Positions 34,859 to 43,814 are shown, counted from the stretch's first letter. The stretch is 64,000 bases of DNA from Jannaschia maritima (GCF_030973515.1 NZ_JARGZA010000002.1:186001-250000); one strand, 5' to 3'. Notes: generated by a model from the sequence alone, not told the origin. Made by a program: numbers and translations.

Positions 34859-35743
34859 ATGATCCTCTGCGCCGGCGAAGCCCTGATCGACATGCTGCCC
34901 CGCGACACGCCCGAAGGGTCGGCCTTCCTGCCCGTGGTCGGGGGGTCCGTCTTCAACACCGCGCGCGCCTGCGCGCGCTTGGGCGCGCCCACGGCGATGT
35001 TCACGGGCCTGTCCACGGACCTCTTCGGCCAGCGCCTGCACGCGGCCCTCACGGCGGACGGGGTCGCGGATCGCACGCACCGGTCCGACCGGCCCACGAC
35101 CCTGGCCTTCGTCACGCTGACCGACGGCCAGGCCGAATACGCCTTCTACGACGAGAACACGGCCGCCCGGACCGTGGACATCGCGGACGCGCCCCCGATG
35201 GACGACGTGACCGCGCTGTTCCTCGGCTGCATCAGCCTGGCGGTCGAACCCTGCGCCACCGCCTACGAGGCGCTGGCCGATGCCAACCCCGGCCTGCCGC
35301 TCTACCTCGACACAAACATCCGCGCGGGCTTCGTGGCCGACGAGGCGGCGTACCGTGCACGGCTCGACCGGCTGATGTCGCGCGCGGCGATGGTGAAGAT
35401 GTCCGACGACGACGCGGCCTGGTTAGGCCTGTCCGCTGCCGACGTCCTGGACCGGGGCGCGTCGGTCGTCTGCACCACGCACGGCGCGGATGGCGTCACC
35501 GCGCACACGGCGCGCGGACGGGTCCACGTCCCCGCCGTCGCGGTCACGGTGGTCGATACCGTCGGCGCGGGCGACACGTTCAACGGCGGCTTCCTCGCGG
35601 GCCTGCACGAAGCGGGCGCCCTGCACCGCGACGTCCCCGATGACGACGTCCTGCGCCTGGCCCTGGAGCTCGGCGCGCGGGCCGCGGCGATCACCGTGTC
35701 CCGCGCGGGCGCCAACCCGCCCACCCGGGCCGAGATCGTTTGA
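34859..35743 (+). CDS. PfkB-family sugar kinase (fructokinase-like)
   Basis: A 294-residue ribokinase-fold enzyme. The N-terminal [13 protein letters not shown] and [15 protein letters not shown] segments form the sugar site. The C-terminal [18 protein letters not shown] carries the anion hole and catalytic Asp (GAGD). The pattern suggests fructose or a related ketose as substrate, although 2-dehydro-3-deoxygluconate or nucleoside kinases share it. Its TGA overlaps the TTG start of dtd, so the two are co-translated. The long frame upstream (from 33665) is antisense to the hydrolase. Confidence 0.88.
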   Translation: MILCAGEALIDMLPRDTPEGSAFLPVVGGSVFNTARACARLGAPTAMFTGLSTDLFGQRLHAALTADGVADRTHRSDRPTTLAFVTLTDGQAEYAFYDENTAARTVDIADAPPMDDVTALFLGCISLAVEPCATAYEALADANPGLPLYLDTNIRAGFVADEAAYRARLDRLMSRAAMVKMSDDDAAWLGLSAADVLDRGASVVCTTHGADGVTAHTARGRVHVPAVAVTVVDTVGAGDTFNGGFLAGLHEAGALHRDVPDDDVLRLALELGARAAAITVSRAGANPPTRAEIV

Positions 35744-36177
35744 GGGCGCTGGTCCAGCGCGTGACGGCGGCGGAAGTCGCCATCGGTGGCGCGGTGGTCG
35801 GCGCCACCGGGCCCGGACTGCTGGTGTTGGTCTGCGCGATGCGCGGCGACGTCCAGCGGAACGCCGACGACCTCGCCGCGCGCGTGGCCCGGCTGCGCGT
35901 CTTCCGCGACGACGACGACCGCATGAACCGGTCGCTCCTCGACACCGGGGGCGGTGCGTTGGTGGTCAGCCAGTTCACCCTCGCCGCCGACACGTCGCGC
36001 GGCAACCGCCCCGGCTTCTCCGCCGCGCTGGGCCCGCCTGATGGCGAGCGTCTCTACGACCGGTTCGTCGCCGCGTTGCGGGACCATGGCGTCTCCGTGG
36101 AAACCGGCCGCTTCGGCGCCGACATGGCCGTGACCCTGACGAACGACGGCCCCGTGACGGTGATGCTGGAGCGTTAG
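35740..36177 (+). CDS. dtd: D-aminoacyl-tRNA deacylase
   Basis: Dtd hydrolyses D-aminoacyl- and glycyl-tRNA mischarges. The 145-residue protein starts with TTG at 35740, overlapping the kinase stop (TTGA). Family hallmarks are [11 protein letters not shown] at the start, the catalytic SQFTLAAD segment, and the cross-subunit Gly-cisPro motif in [10 protein letters not shown]. The usual NRPSF motif reads NRPGF here. The length is normal. Confidence 0.92.
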   Translation: MRALVQRVTAAEVAIGGAVVGATGPGLLVLVCAMRGDVQRNADDLAARVARLRVFRDDDDRMNRSLLDTGGGALVVSQFTLAADTSRGNRPGFSAALGPPDGERLYDRFVAALRDHGVSVETGRFGADMAVTLTNDGPVTVMLER

Positions 36178-36339
36178 GTTCTCCAGCGGTCCGTGAACTG
36201 GCAGACCCTGGTGCGGGCCCACGACGAGCCACGCGACGAGGCAATCGCCGTCTCGGGATCCGTCGGACGCACCCCCCGCACGGAACGCTGCCACGACGCA
36301 ACCCCGGCGCAACGCGCGGTCCCTGTCAGCCATTTCGTA

Positions 36340-36378
36340 TGTACGGGGGGTGCACGGGGGGTGTACGGGGGGTGTACG
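36340..36378 (+). repeat. Three and a half 11-bp tandem repeats upstream of the aminotransferase gene
   Basis: TGTACGGGGGG (36340-36350), TGCACGGGGGG (36351-36361) and TGTACGGGGGG (36362-36372) are followed by TGTACG. The G-runs and GTAC cores recur every 11 bases, about one helical turn, placing the cores on one DNA face about 70-100 bases upstream of the ATG at 36444. They look like iterated regulator sites or a slippage-prone tract. Confidence 0.6.
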
Positions 36379-36443
36379 CCGGTTTTCACCCCATTGCGTC
36401 CGTCGGAAAGTGCCTTATCGCTACCGCGAACGGAGGCCCCATC

Positions 36444-37823
36444 ATGCCAGACACGACCCTGCCCAACTCCTGGGACGCCCGTGCCAAGGGCACCAGCTTC
36501 TTCGGCTTCACCGACCTGCCCAGCATCCGCGACCGCGGCGCCATCGTCCTGACCCACGGCCAGGGCAGCCACGTCTACGACACGGACGGAAATCGGTATC
36601 TCGATGGGAATTCAGGGCTTTGGAACATGGTCGCGGGCTTCGACCATCCCGGTTTGACCAAGGCCGCGCAGGACCAGTACGCCCGCTTCCCGGGCTACCA
36701 CGCCTTCTTCGGACGCATGGCCGACACGACCGTGCAGCTATCCGAGACCCTGGTCGACCTGTCCCCCTACGACGACGGTCGCGTGTTCTACACGAACTCC
36801 GGGTCAGAGGCGAACGACACGATGGTCAAGATGCTGTGGTTGCTCCACGCCGCCGAGGGAAATCCCAACAAACGCAAGGTGATAACCCGCACGAACGCCT
36901 ATCACGGCGTCACTGCGGTCAGCGCGTCGATGACGGGCAAGCCCTACAACGCCGTCTTCGGCCTCCCCTTGCCGGGCTTCCTGCATCTGACCTGTCCGCA
37001 TTACTGGCGCGAAGGCCGCGACGGGGAATCCGAAGCCGACTTCCTGGCCCGCCTCGTGGACGAACTCGAAGCCATGATCGCCCTAGAAGGGGTTGACACC
37101 ATTGCGGGATTCTTCGCCGAACCCGTCATGGGCGCTGGCGGCGTCATCCCGCCCGTGGACGGCTACTTCGACGCGATGCTGCCCGTCCTGCGCCGGCACG
37201 GCATCCCGGTGGTATCGGACGAGGTCATCTGCGGGTTCGGCCGCACCGGCAACGTTTGGGGCTGCGAGGAATACGGCTTCGTGCCCGACGCCATCGTGGC
37301 GTCCAAGGCCATGACGGCCGGCTATTTTCCGATGGGTGCGGTCATCCTGGGTGACGAGTTGGCGGACCGCCTCCAGCGCGCCACCGACGCGATCGAGGAG
37401 TTCCCCCACGGCTTCACCGCGTCCGGCCACCCCGTCGGCTGTGCCGTTGCCCTCAAGGCGGCGGAGGTCATCCTGACGGGCCCCGACCCGCTGATCGACC
37501 GGGTCCGCGCGCTGACGCCCCGCTTCCAACAGGGGCTGAAGGATCTGGCCGATCATCCGCATATCGGCGAATGGCGCGGCGTCGGCCTCATGGGCGCTCT
37601 AGAGGCCGTGAAGGACAAGGCGACCAAGACGCCATGGGACGGGCACCTGTCCGTGTCCGAACGCATCGCCAATACCTGTACCGACCACGGCCTGATCTGC
37701 CGTCCGCTGGGTCAGGCGATCGTGCTCTGCCCGACCTTCGTGATGACCGACGCGGAGATGGACGAGATGTTCACGAAGCTGAAAGCCGCTCTCGACCAGG
37801 TGTTCGACGGATTGACCGCCTGA
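36444..37823 (+). CDS. Class III PLP-dependent aminotransferase
   Basis: A 459-residue omega-aminotransferase-fold enzyme. It has LDGNSGLWNMVAGFDHP near the start, VFYTNSGSEANDTMVK (phosphate cup), an AYHGVT segment, FAEPVMGAGGVIPP, the SDEVICGFGRTG Asp that binds the pyridine N, and the PLP lysine in ASKAMTAGYFPMGAV. It resembles pyruvate-linked aminotransferases for taurine/hypotaurine, putrescine or beta-alanine; the amine donor cannot be chosen from sequence. The ATG at 36444 follows CGGAGG at 8 bases, while the upstream frame to 36339 runs through the iterons and is not coding. Confidence 0.88.
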   Translation: MPDTTLPNSWDARAKGTSFFGFTDLPSIRDRGAIVLTHGQGSHVYDTDGNRYLDGNSGLWNMVAGFDHPGLTKAAQDQYARFPGYHAFFGRMADTTVQLSETLVDLSPYDDGRVFYTNSGSEANDTMVKMLWLLHAAEGNPNKRKVITRTNAYHGVTAVSASMTGKPYNAVFGLPLPGFLHLTCPHYWREGRDGESEADFLARLVDELEAMIALEGVDTIAGFFAEPVMGAGGVIPPVDGYFDAMLPVLRRHGIPVVSDEVICGFGRTGNVWGCEEYGFVPDAIVASKAMTAGYFPMGAVILGDELADRLQRATDAIEEFPHGFTASGHPVGCAVALKAAEVILTGPDPLIDRVRALTPRFQQGLKDLADHPHIGEWRGVGLMGALEAVKDKATKTPWDGHLSVSERIANTCTDHGLICRPLGQAIVLCPTFVMTDAEMDEMFTKLKAALDQVFDGLTA

Positions 37824-37886
37824 CCGAACCATCCGCGCCGAGACCGCGGAATCCCACCGAACGGAGTCCTGTGACGTAGCGCGCGT

Positions 37887-38471
37887 TTACGACTTGTTCA
37901 TCTTCGCGAGCAGCGTTTGCATGTCCGCCAACTGCTTGCGGATGGCGTCCAGCTCCTCGCCCGATGCGTCCTTCTCCGGCACCGCAGGGGGGGCGGGGGC
38001 GTCGTCGGGGGCCAGTCCACCCGGCCACCCGCCCGCCATGCCGCCCGTCATCGCCTTGAAGAACGCCGCCTGCTGCTCGCGCATGGCCCGGAACCCGGGC
38101 ATCTGCGTCATCGGATTCATCACGGCCATGTTCTCCATCATCTGCGACTGACCCGACCGCAGCATCTCGAACGACGCGGCCAGGAAGTCGGGGACCACGG
38201 ACTGAGCCGTTCCGGTATAAGACCGCACCAGGTCGGTCAGCACCGCCAAAGGCAGGACCGATTCCCCCTTGCTCTCGTGCTCCGCGATGATCTGCAGCAG
38301 ATAGGACCGCGTCAGGTCGTCCCCCGACTTCAGGTCCACGATCTGCACCTCGCGTCCCGCCCGGATGAACCCGGCGATGTCCTCCAGCGTCACGTAGTCG
38401 CTGGTCTCCGTGTTGTAGAGGCGCCGGCTCGCGTAACGTTTTATCAGCAACGGTTTGGTGTCGTCGGCCAA
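37887..38471 (-). CDS. phaR: Polyhydroxyalkanoate synthesis regulator PhaR
   Basis: A repressor that binds both DNA and PHA granules and controls phaP and itself. The 194-residue protein begins at TTG 38471 after AAAGGGACG. The PHB/PHA accumulation regulator DNA-binding domain (LLIKRYASRRLYNTETSDYVTLEDIAGFIR) occupies about 7-65. A PHB_acc region follows, then an acidic and Pro-rich C-terminus with a final heptad-like helix. The frame upstream to 38525 is not conserved. Candidate operators lie upstream of phaP and phaC in this window. Confidence 0.92.
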   Translation of the reverse strand: MADDTKPLLIKRYASRRLYNTETSDYVTLEDIAGFIRAGREVQIVDLKSGDDLTRSYLLQIIAEHESKGESVLPLAVLTDLVRSYTGTAQSVVPDFLAASFEMLRSGQSQMMENMAVMNPMTQMPGFRAMREQQAAFFKAMTGGMAGGWPGGLAPDDAPAPPAVPEKDASGEELDAIRKQLADMQTLLAKMNKS

Positions 38472-38597
38472 GGTCGTCCCTTTCGGTCGGTCGTGGAACG
38501 ATACTCCGGATGGCCCCGCGCGCAACGCTTAACCGCGCTGGTGGACAGTGCGGGATCGGCGCAAGGTGGTCGACGAACGACCTGGGAGGCCAGAACG

Positions 38598-39677
38598 ATG
38601 CGATGTCTGGTGGTGGGTGGAACGGGGTTCCTGGGCGGCGCGATCGCCGCCGCCCTGGCGGAAGCGGGTCACGACACCACCGTGCTGTCGCGCCGCCGCG
38701 ACCCGCAGGGCCTGCCGGCGGGGATGCGGGCGATTCGGGGCGACCGGGACGCGGACCTATCCGCGCTGTCGGGGGCAGCGTTCGATTGGGTGTTCGACAC
38801 CTGTGCCTATGCGCCCGACATGGTGGAGCGTCTGCTCGACGCCCTGCCCGCCCCGCCGGCCCGCTACGTCCTGGTCTCCTCGATATCGACCTACGGCACC
38901 TTCGCCACCCCCCGGCGGGAGGACGAGGCCGTCGCGGCGGCCACCGACGCCGATCTGGCGCTGGCCGCCGCCGTCCCGGCGGGCGAACGAGCCTCCGCCT
39001 TCGCCTATGGCGCGTCCTACGGCCCGCTCAAGCGCGCCTGCGAGATCGCTGCGCTGGACAGGCTGGGGGATCGCGCGACGATCCTGCGGGTCGGGCTGCT
39101 GGTGGGCGTGGGCGATTACACGAACCGCCTGACGTGGTGGGTGCGCCGCCTGGACAGGGCCGCGGTGGAGGGCGGTCCGGTGCCAGCCCCGACAGCCGGC
39201 GTCGCGCAAATGATCGACGTCCGGGACGTGGCCAACTTCGCCCTGCGCCTGGCGGCGGAAGGGCGGAATGGAACATGGAACGTGACCGGTCCCGCGACCC
39301 CCCTCGCCGACGTGCTGCACGCGGTCGCGGACACGGTCGGTCATCGACATGGATTCCACTGGCTCGCGCCAGATGCCATCACCGCGGCAGGGGTGGAGCC
39401 ATGGACGGACATGCCCCTGATGTCCCCGCCGGATCCAGACTTCCGCTGCTTCATGGACGTCGACACGACGAAGGCGATGGCAGGGGGGTTGGCCCTGCGC
39501 CCGCTCGAACGGACGCTGGAGGCCCTGTTAAGCTGGGACCGCGCGCGCAGGAACGTCCCCCTGAGCTGTGGGCTGTCGCCCGAGCAGGAACGGCAATTGT
39601 TGGCGATCGACCCCGCCCCGGGAACGAAGAAGGGCGGGCCCGCGATGGACCCGCCCCGAATAACTCGTGAACCGTAA
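38598..39677 (+). CDS. NAD-dependent epimerase/dehydratase-like SDR protein
   Basis: A 359-residue extended-SDR protein. The dinucleotide motif VVGGTGFLGG is at about 5-14. The catalytic-type serine/tyrosine/lysine set appears as VSSISTYG and later YGPLKRACE (Tyr-x3-Lys). It resembles isoflavone-reductase/UDP-glucose epimerase-like proteins of unknown substrate. GGGAGG precedes the ATG at 38598. It lies between phaR and phaP but on the opposite strand, so a link to PHA metabolism is not supported. Its last codons hold the hairpin that may terminate phaP. Out-of-frame sequence upstream is a shadow of phaR. Confidence 0.8.
   Translation: MRCLVVGGTGFLGGAIAAALAEAGHDTTVLSRRRDPQGLPAGMRAIRGDRDADLSALSGAAFDWVFDTCAYAPDMVERLLDALPAPPARYVLVSSISTYGTFATPRREDEAVAAATDADLALAAAVPAGERASAFAYGASYGPLKRACEIAALDRLGDRATILRVGLLVGVGDYTNRLTWWVRRLDRAAVEGGPVPAPTAGVAQMIDVRDVANFALRLAAEGRNGTWNVTGPATPLADVLHAVADTVGHRHGFHWLAPDAITAAGVEPWTDMPLMSPPDPDFRCFMDVDTTKAMAGGLALRPLERTLEALLSWDRARRNVPLSCGLSPEQERQLLAIDPAPGTKKGGPAMDPPRITREP
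39620..39656 (-). terminator. Candidate phaP terminator inside the epimerase 3' end
   Basis: On the minus strand GGGCGGG (39650-39656) pairs with CCCGCCC (39632-39638) across a loop with two further pairs, then the RNA reads UUCUUCGUUC (39622-39631). It lies 53 bases after the phaP stop but within the last codons of the opposing epimerase gene. Confidence 0.5.
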
Positions 39678-39708
39678 TACCGAACTTCCGATTCCAGCGA
39701 TGCGACCG

Positions 39709-40158
39709 TTACTTCGCGGGAACGGCGGCGCGCTTCGTGGCCGTCGTGGCCTGGGCGGTCGCCTGCTTGACGGCGACGGAGGCGTCTTCCTGCGCTTCCT
39801 TGCCGGCCGCCATCATGACGTCCATCGTCTCCATCTGGACCTTCTTCGCGACCTCGGCGAAGGCGGCCATGTTCTCGGCCGACACTTCGGCATAGGCCGA
39901 CGCGAAGTCGGTCATCGCCTTGGCATAATCGGAGGCGTCGTCCTTGACCGTGGCGACGGGGGCCATCTTCTCGAGCGTCTCGCGCGTCCACTTATGGCTG
40001 ATCTCGGCCGACTGCTCGGCGCCCTGCAGGGCGATCTGGCCCAGCTTCTCGGCGAAGGCGGCTTGCGCCTTGAACGCCTCGGACATGGCGGCCGTGTCGA
40101 CCGGCATCATGCCCATCATGTCAGTCATGTACTTCGTGAAATCCTGCGTCTTGTTCAT
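39709..40158 (-). CDS. phaP: Phasin (PHA granule-associated protein)
   Basis: A 149-residue, helical, Ala- and Met-rich protein without signal sequence. It has the phasin-type run KAQAAFAEKLGQIALQGAEQSAEISHKWTRETLEKM region (about 30-66), amphipathic helices and an Ala/Lys/Thr-rich C-terminal tail (KQATAQATTATKRAAVPAK). Phasins coat PHA granules and set their size. AGGAGATGA precedes the ATG. Its promoter has PhaR-type sites (see 40229-40275), which fits PhaR repression relieved when granules titrate PhaR. Confidence 0.9.
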   Translation of the reverse strand: MNKTQDFTKYMTDMMGMMPVDTAAMSEAFKAQAAFAEKLGQIALQGAEQSAEISHKWTRETLEKMAPVATVKDDASDYAKAMTDFASAYAEVSAENMAAFAEVAKKVQMETMDVMMAAGKEAQEDASVAVKQATAQATTATKRAAVPAK

Positions 40159-40228
40159 CGGTCATCTCCTGTTCTATGCCGGACGCTCGCCACGGAGCGT
40201 TCTGGCCGCCATATCTGCGGATGAGAAA

Positions 40229-40257
40229 CACATAGATGCTGCGCTGCGGCATAGCAA
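40229..40257 (-). promoter_or_regulatory. Candidate phaP promoter
   Basis: On the minus strand TTGCTA (40252-40257) and TATGTG (40229-40234) are 17 bases apart, 71 bases upstream of the phaP start. A near-match PhaR site, CTGC-GCT-GCGG, occupies 40239-40249 between them. Confidence 0.5.
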
Positions 40258-40275
40258 GGACTTTCTGCACTGCAG
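40239..40275 (-). promoter_or_regulatory. PhaR operators upstream of phaP
   Basis: CTGC-ACT-GCAG (40265-40275) is a perfect match to CTGC-N3-GCAG, the site described for Paracoccus PhaR. CTGC-GCT-GCGG (40239-40249) matches except one base. Their centres are 26 bases apart, flanking and overlapping the candidate -35/-10 spacer, where bound PhaR would block polymerase. Confidence 0.7.
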
Positions 40276-40331
40276 CATCGAAAATCGATTGTCGATCAGT
40301 CGTTAGGGGCTGGGCAGTTTCGTCAGGGTAG

Positions 40332-42155
40332 TCAGCCCCCTTCGGGCCGACGGACATAGGTTCCCGGTGCGGAGTCGAGGATCGGATATCGTTTCGAACC
40401 GGGCACCCGCGCCGCGACCTTCGCCCCAGACCGCTTCCGCAGCCAGCCTTCCCAGCGGGGCCACCACGACCCTTCGGTGAAGGCCGCCGCCGCCCGCCAC
40501 TCGTCCGGTTCGCCTTCCACGGCTCCGTCGCGGGTGTAGTGCCCGTACTTCTTCTTCGAAGGCGGGTTCACGATGCCCGCGATGTGTCCGCTTTCGGATA
40601 AGACGAACGTCTTGTCCTCCGCCCCCATCCGCGCAACCCCCGCAAAGGACCCCTTCCAATGCGCGATGTGATCCGTCTCGCACGCGATGGCCATCAGCGG
40701 CACGCGCACCTCGTCCAAGGTCAGCCCCGCCTCGCCCGCCAGGTCCAAGCCATCCATGGCCAAGTCATTGCCCATGCACAGGTCCCGCAGGTACTTCGTG
40801 ACCATCGGGCCCGGCAGGTTGGTCCCGTCGCCGTTCCAGTGCAGCAGGTCGAAGGCCGGCGGGGCGTCGCCCAGCATGTAGGACCTGATCGCCGGTCCAT
40901 ATACCAAGTCGTTGGACCGGAGGTAGCTGAAGGTCCGCCCCATGAAGAACCGGTCCAGATATCCCTTCCGCGCGCTTTCCCGCTCGATGCCGGACACGAA
41001 GTCGTCGTCGAGGAAGACGCCCAGTTCCCCCGGATCGGCGAAGTCGGTAATCGTTGTGAAGAACGTCGCCGACCGGACCGTGTCGTCGCCCCGACGCGCC
41101 AGCAGTGCCAGCGTCGCGGCCAAGGTCGTCCCCGCGATGCAATAACCGATCGCGTTGACGTGCTTCTCCCGCGTGACGTCCTTCACCACGCGCATCGCCT
41201 CCAGATACCCTTCTGTGACGTAGTCGTCCAAGGTCACGTCGGCGAAGCTCTCGTCAGGGTTGGCCCAGGATACGACGAACAGCGTATAGCCTTGGTCGAC
41301 GATCCATTTGATCAGGCTGTTCTGGGGCTTCAGGTCCAGGATGTAGAACTTGTTGATCCAAGGGGGGAACAGCAGAAGGGGCGTCCGGTGGACCTCGTCC
41401 GTCGCCGGCGCGTACTGAATCAACTCGAACATCCTGTTGCGGAACACGACGCTGCCCAGGGTCGTGGCGATGTTCTCCCCCAGCGTGAACGCGTCAGGGT
41501 CGGACAGGGTCACCAGCCAGTCGCCATGGTTCGCCTCGATGTCGCGCACGAGGTTCTCCAAGCCCTTGACCAAACTCTCGCCCTCCGTCTCGACCGCGCG
41601 CTTCATGGCCTCCGGGTTCGTGGCTAAGAAGTTCGTCGGCGCGAACAGGTCGAGGATCTGCTGACTGAAGAACTCCACCCGCTTCCGGTCCGCGGCGGAC
41701 AAGCCGTCCAGGTCCACCACGGTGTCGTGGATCGCCTGCGCGCCCACCTGGTACTGCTGTCGGAGGTACGAATACCACGGATGGTCCCGCCACAGCGGGT
41801 CCCGGAACCGCTTGTCGCCCGGCAGATCGTCGTCCGCCGCCCCGCCCTGCAGCATCGCCTGCTGCGCCGCGACCGCGTGCTTCAGCGCCTGGCCCCAATA
41901 GCCGACCTGCTTCTCGATGATCTTGGCGGGGTTGGAGGCCAGTTCGGCCCAATACGCCGCCATCGCCTTCGCGTACAACTCGGGCCCCGGCCCCTGCAAC
42001 GCATGGTCCGCCCCCCGCCGCTGCGCCAGCGCGGTGACCAGACGCTTGGTCAACTCGTCCATCCGGGCGAGGTTGCGGTTCAGCCTGGCGAAGGCCTCCG
42101 GGGGGTGTGCGCCCTGCGCATCGGGGGTCACGTCGTCCTTCGCCGTATCGGTCAT
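40332..42155 (-). CDS. phaC: Class I poly(3-hydroxyalkanoate) synthase
   Basis: PhaC polymerises 3-hydroxyacyl-CoA into PHA on the granule surface. The 607-residue protein fits the class I length (about 590-640). The lipase-box-like GYCIAGTT holds the active-site Cys at about 339. A charge-relay His sits in ETDHIAHWKGSF, and a Tyr/Trp-rich N-terminal domain has DPLWRDHPWYSYLRQQY. Conserved FPPWINKFYILDL precedes the catalytic core. The ATG at 42155 follows a GGAAGGCAAGGA leader; upstream sequence to 42254 is non-conserved. It is divergent from phaZ and upstream of phaP on the same strand. Confidence 0.96.
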   Translation of the reverse strand: MTDTAKDDVTPDAQGAHPPEAFARLNRNLARMDELTKRLVTALAQRRGADHALQGPGPELYAKAMAAYWAELASNPAKIIEKQVGYWGQALKHAVAAQQAMLQGGAADDDLPGDKRFRDPLWRDHPWYSYLRQQYQVGAQAIHDTVVDLDGLSAADRKRVEFFSQQILDLFAPTNFLATNPEAMKRAVETEGESLVKGLENLVRDIEANHGDWLVTLSDPDAFTLGENIATTLGSVVFRNRMFELIQYAPATDEVHRTPLLLFPPWINKFYILDLKPQNSLIKWIVDQGYTLFVVSWANPDESFADVTLDDYVTEGYLEAMRVVKDVTREKHVNAIGYCIAGTTLAATLALLARRGDDTVRSATFFTTITDFADPGELGVFLDDDFVSGIERESARKGYLDRFFMGRTFSYLRSNDLVYGPAIRSYMLGDAPPAFDLLHWNGDGTNLPGPMVTKYLRDLCMGNDLAMDGLDLAGEAGLTLDEVRVPLMAIACETDHIAHWKGSFAGVARMGAEDKTFVLSESGHIAGIVNPPSKKKYGHYTRDGAVEGEPDEWRAAAAFTEGSWWPRWEGWLRKRSGAKVAARVPGSKRYPILDSAPGTYVRRPEGG

Positions 42156-42173
42156 TCCTTGCCTTCCGCCGTT

Positions 42174-42190
42174 TATGCTGCAACTGCATA
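42174..42190. promoter_or_regulatory. PhaR-like site between phaC and phaZ
   Basis: CTGC-AACT-GCAT (42178-42189) is one base from CTGC-N4-GCAG, the second described PhaR site type, and sits in a wider inverted repeat TATGC-N7-GCATA (42174-42190). It is 19 bases before the phaC start, in the divergent phaC/phaZ region, so PhaR could control either gene. Confidence 0.45.
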
Positions 42191-42319
42191 CGAGCCGTGG
42201 ATCGGTACCAACGCGGGTGCCCCGTCTTTTGCTCCGCTGCAAGGACGCGCGCACGTTTCCGCGTTGGCCTCCACCGGCATGACAGTCCGCGGCCCGCCCG
42301 CGACGGAAAGGACGAACCG

Positions 42320-43588
42320 ATGCGCTTCATGATGGCCTACGACCTGATGGAATCGGCGCGCAATACGAATGCGTGGCTCGGCGCGACGGCGCGGACCTTC
42401 GGATCCTACCCCGCCACCGCGCTGGCCCCCCATCCCGCTTTCCGACTGATGGCCGCCTGGGGCGAAGTGACGGAGCGGACCTTCCAGCGCATGGTCGTGA
42501 AGCCCGGCTGGAACCTGCCCCCCATCCTTGGCTCCGATGGGACGGAGGCCGTGGTTACCGTGCAGTCCGAACTGTCCCGTCCCTTCGGCGACCTGATCCG
42601 CTTCGACGTCGCGGGACGCGCGCCGATGGCGCGGCGCATCCTGCTGATCGCGCCGATGTCGGGGCATTACGCGACCCTGTGCCGGTCGACCGTCAACTCG
42701 TTGCTGCCCGACGCGGATGTCTGGGTGACCGACTGGCACAACGCGCGCGACATTCCGGTCAGCAAGGGCAAGTTCGATGTCGAGGATTATACCCTTTACC
42801 TAACGGACTTCATGCGCCGATTGGGGCCGGACCTGCATGTCGTCGCGGTGTGCCAACCCGCGCCCCTTGCGTTGGCCGCGACCGCCTTGCTGGCCGAACA
42901 GGACCAAGCCGCGCAGCCACGCAGCCTGACGCTGATCGGTGGCCCCGTGGACCCCGACGCCGCCCGGACGGAGGTGACCGATTTCGGGCGCCGCGTGACC
43001 ATGGGCCAGTTGGAGCAGTCGATGATCCAGCGGGTCGGCTTTCAGTACGCGGGCGCCGGACGCATGGTGTATCCGGGTCTTCTGCAGCTCGCATCGTTCA
43101 TGTCCATGAACGCGGAAACGCATGGCACCGCGATGTGGAACCAAGTCCTGCGCGTCGCCGACGGCTCCGCCAGCGACCACGACAAGCACAATCGGTTCTA
43201 CGACGAGTATCTGGCCGTCATGGACATGCCGGCGGAGTTCTACCTTTCGACCGTCGAGCGGATCTTCAAGGGCCTGGAGGTCGCGCGGAACCGCTTCACG
43301 GTGGGCGGCCACCCCGTCGACCTGGACAAGATCACCTCCGTGGCGGTCAAGACGGTCGAAGGCGGGCAGGACGACATCAGCGCACCGGGGCAATGCGTCG
43401 CCGCCCTGCGTCTGTTGACGGGCCTTCCCGACGAAAAGAAGGCCGCGCATCTGGAACCCGAAGCCGGACATTACGGCATCTTCGCCGGCCGCTCCTGGCG
43501 CAACAACATCCGCCCGCTGGTTCTGGATTTCATCGACGCGAATGCGGTCGGTCCGGAGAACGACACGGCGTTGCGGAGCGTGAGCTAG
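42320..43588 (+). CDS. phaZ: Intracellular polyhydroxyalkanoate depolymerase
   Basis: A PhaZ-type enzyme that mobilises native PHB granules. The 422-residue alpha/beta-hydrolase has the nucleophile cysteine in the lipase-box-like VCQPAPL (Cys178), typical of intracellular PhaZ1-type depolymerases. It has the N-terminal region with AWGEVTERTF, the PLIRFD-like RPFGDLIRFD, VTDWHNARDIPVSKGKFDVEDY, and a C-terminal EAGHYGIFAGRSWRNNIRP segment with the catalytic His. AAGGA precedes the ATG at 42320. The frame upstream to 42107 is antisense to phaC. Confidence 0.94.
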   Translation: MRFMMAYDLMESARNTNAWLGATARTFGSYPATALAPHPAFRLMAAWGEVTERTFQRMVVKPGWNLPPILGSDGTEAVVTVQSELSRPFGDLIRFDVAGRAPMARRILLIAPMSGHYATLCRSTVNSLLPDADVWVTDWHNARDIPVSKGKFDVEDYTLYLTDFMRRLGPDLHVVAVCQPAPLALAATALLAEQDQAAQPRSLTLIGGPVDPDAARTEVTDFGRRVTMGQLEQSMIQRVGFQYAGAGRMVYPGLLQLASFMSMNAETHGTAMWNQVLRVADGSASDHDKHNRFYDEYLAVMDMPAEFYLSTVERIFKGLEVARNRFTVGGHPVDLDKITSVAVKTVEGGQDDISAPGQCVAALRLLTGLPDEKKAAHLEPEAGHYGIFAGRSWRNNIRPLVLDFIDANAVGPENDTALRSVS

Positions 43589-43622
43589 GCGACAGCGGGT
43601 CGCACGTACCCACGGCGCGTCG

Positions 43623-43814
43623 TCAGTTCGGTCGATCCGGCCGTTCCGTTTCGCGCTCCAGCGCGTCCGCCGCTTCCTCCGCATCAGCGGGGTCGGTGGA
43701 CGGCACGGCATAGCCGCCCGTTATCCAGCGCCCCAGATCGACGTCGGCGCACCGGCGCGAGCAGAAGGGGCGATACGCCTTCGCGGTTTCGGCATTGCAG
43801 ATGGGACAGGTCAT
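43623..43814 (-). CDS. yacG: DNA gyrase inhibitor/zinc-binding YacG
   Basis: A 63-residue zinc protein of the DUF329/YacG family. The four ligands are C3, C6, C18 and C22 (CPIC and FCSRRC), followed by the conserved DLGRWITGGYAVP segment and an acidic tail. E. coli YacG binds GyrB and inhibits gyrase. Its start overlaps the RNase E/G stop (ATGA), the last gene of the infA-maf-rng block. Confidence 0.9.
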   Translation of the reverse strand: MTCPICNAETAKAYRPFCSRRCADVDLGRWITGGYAVPSTDPADAEEAADALERETERPDRPN

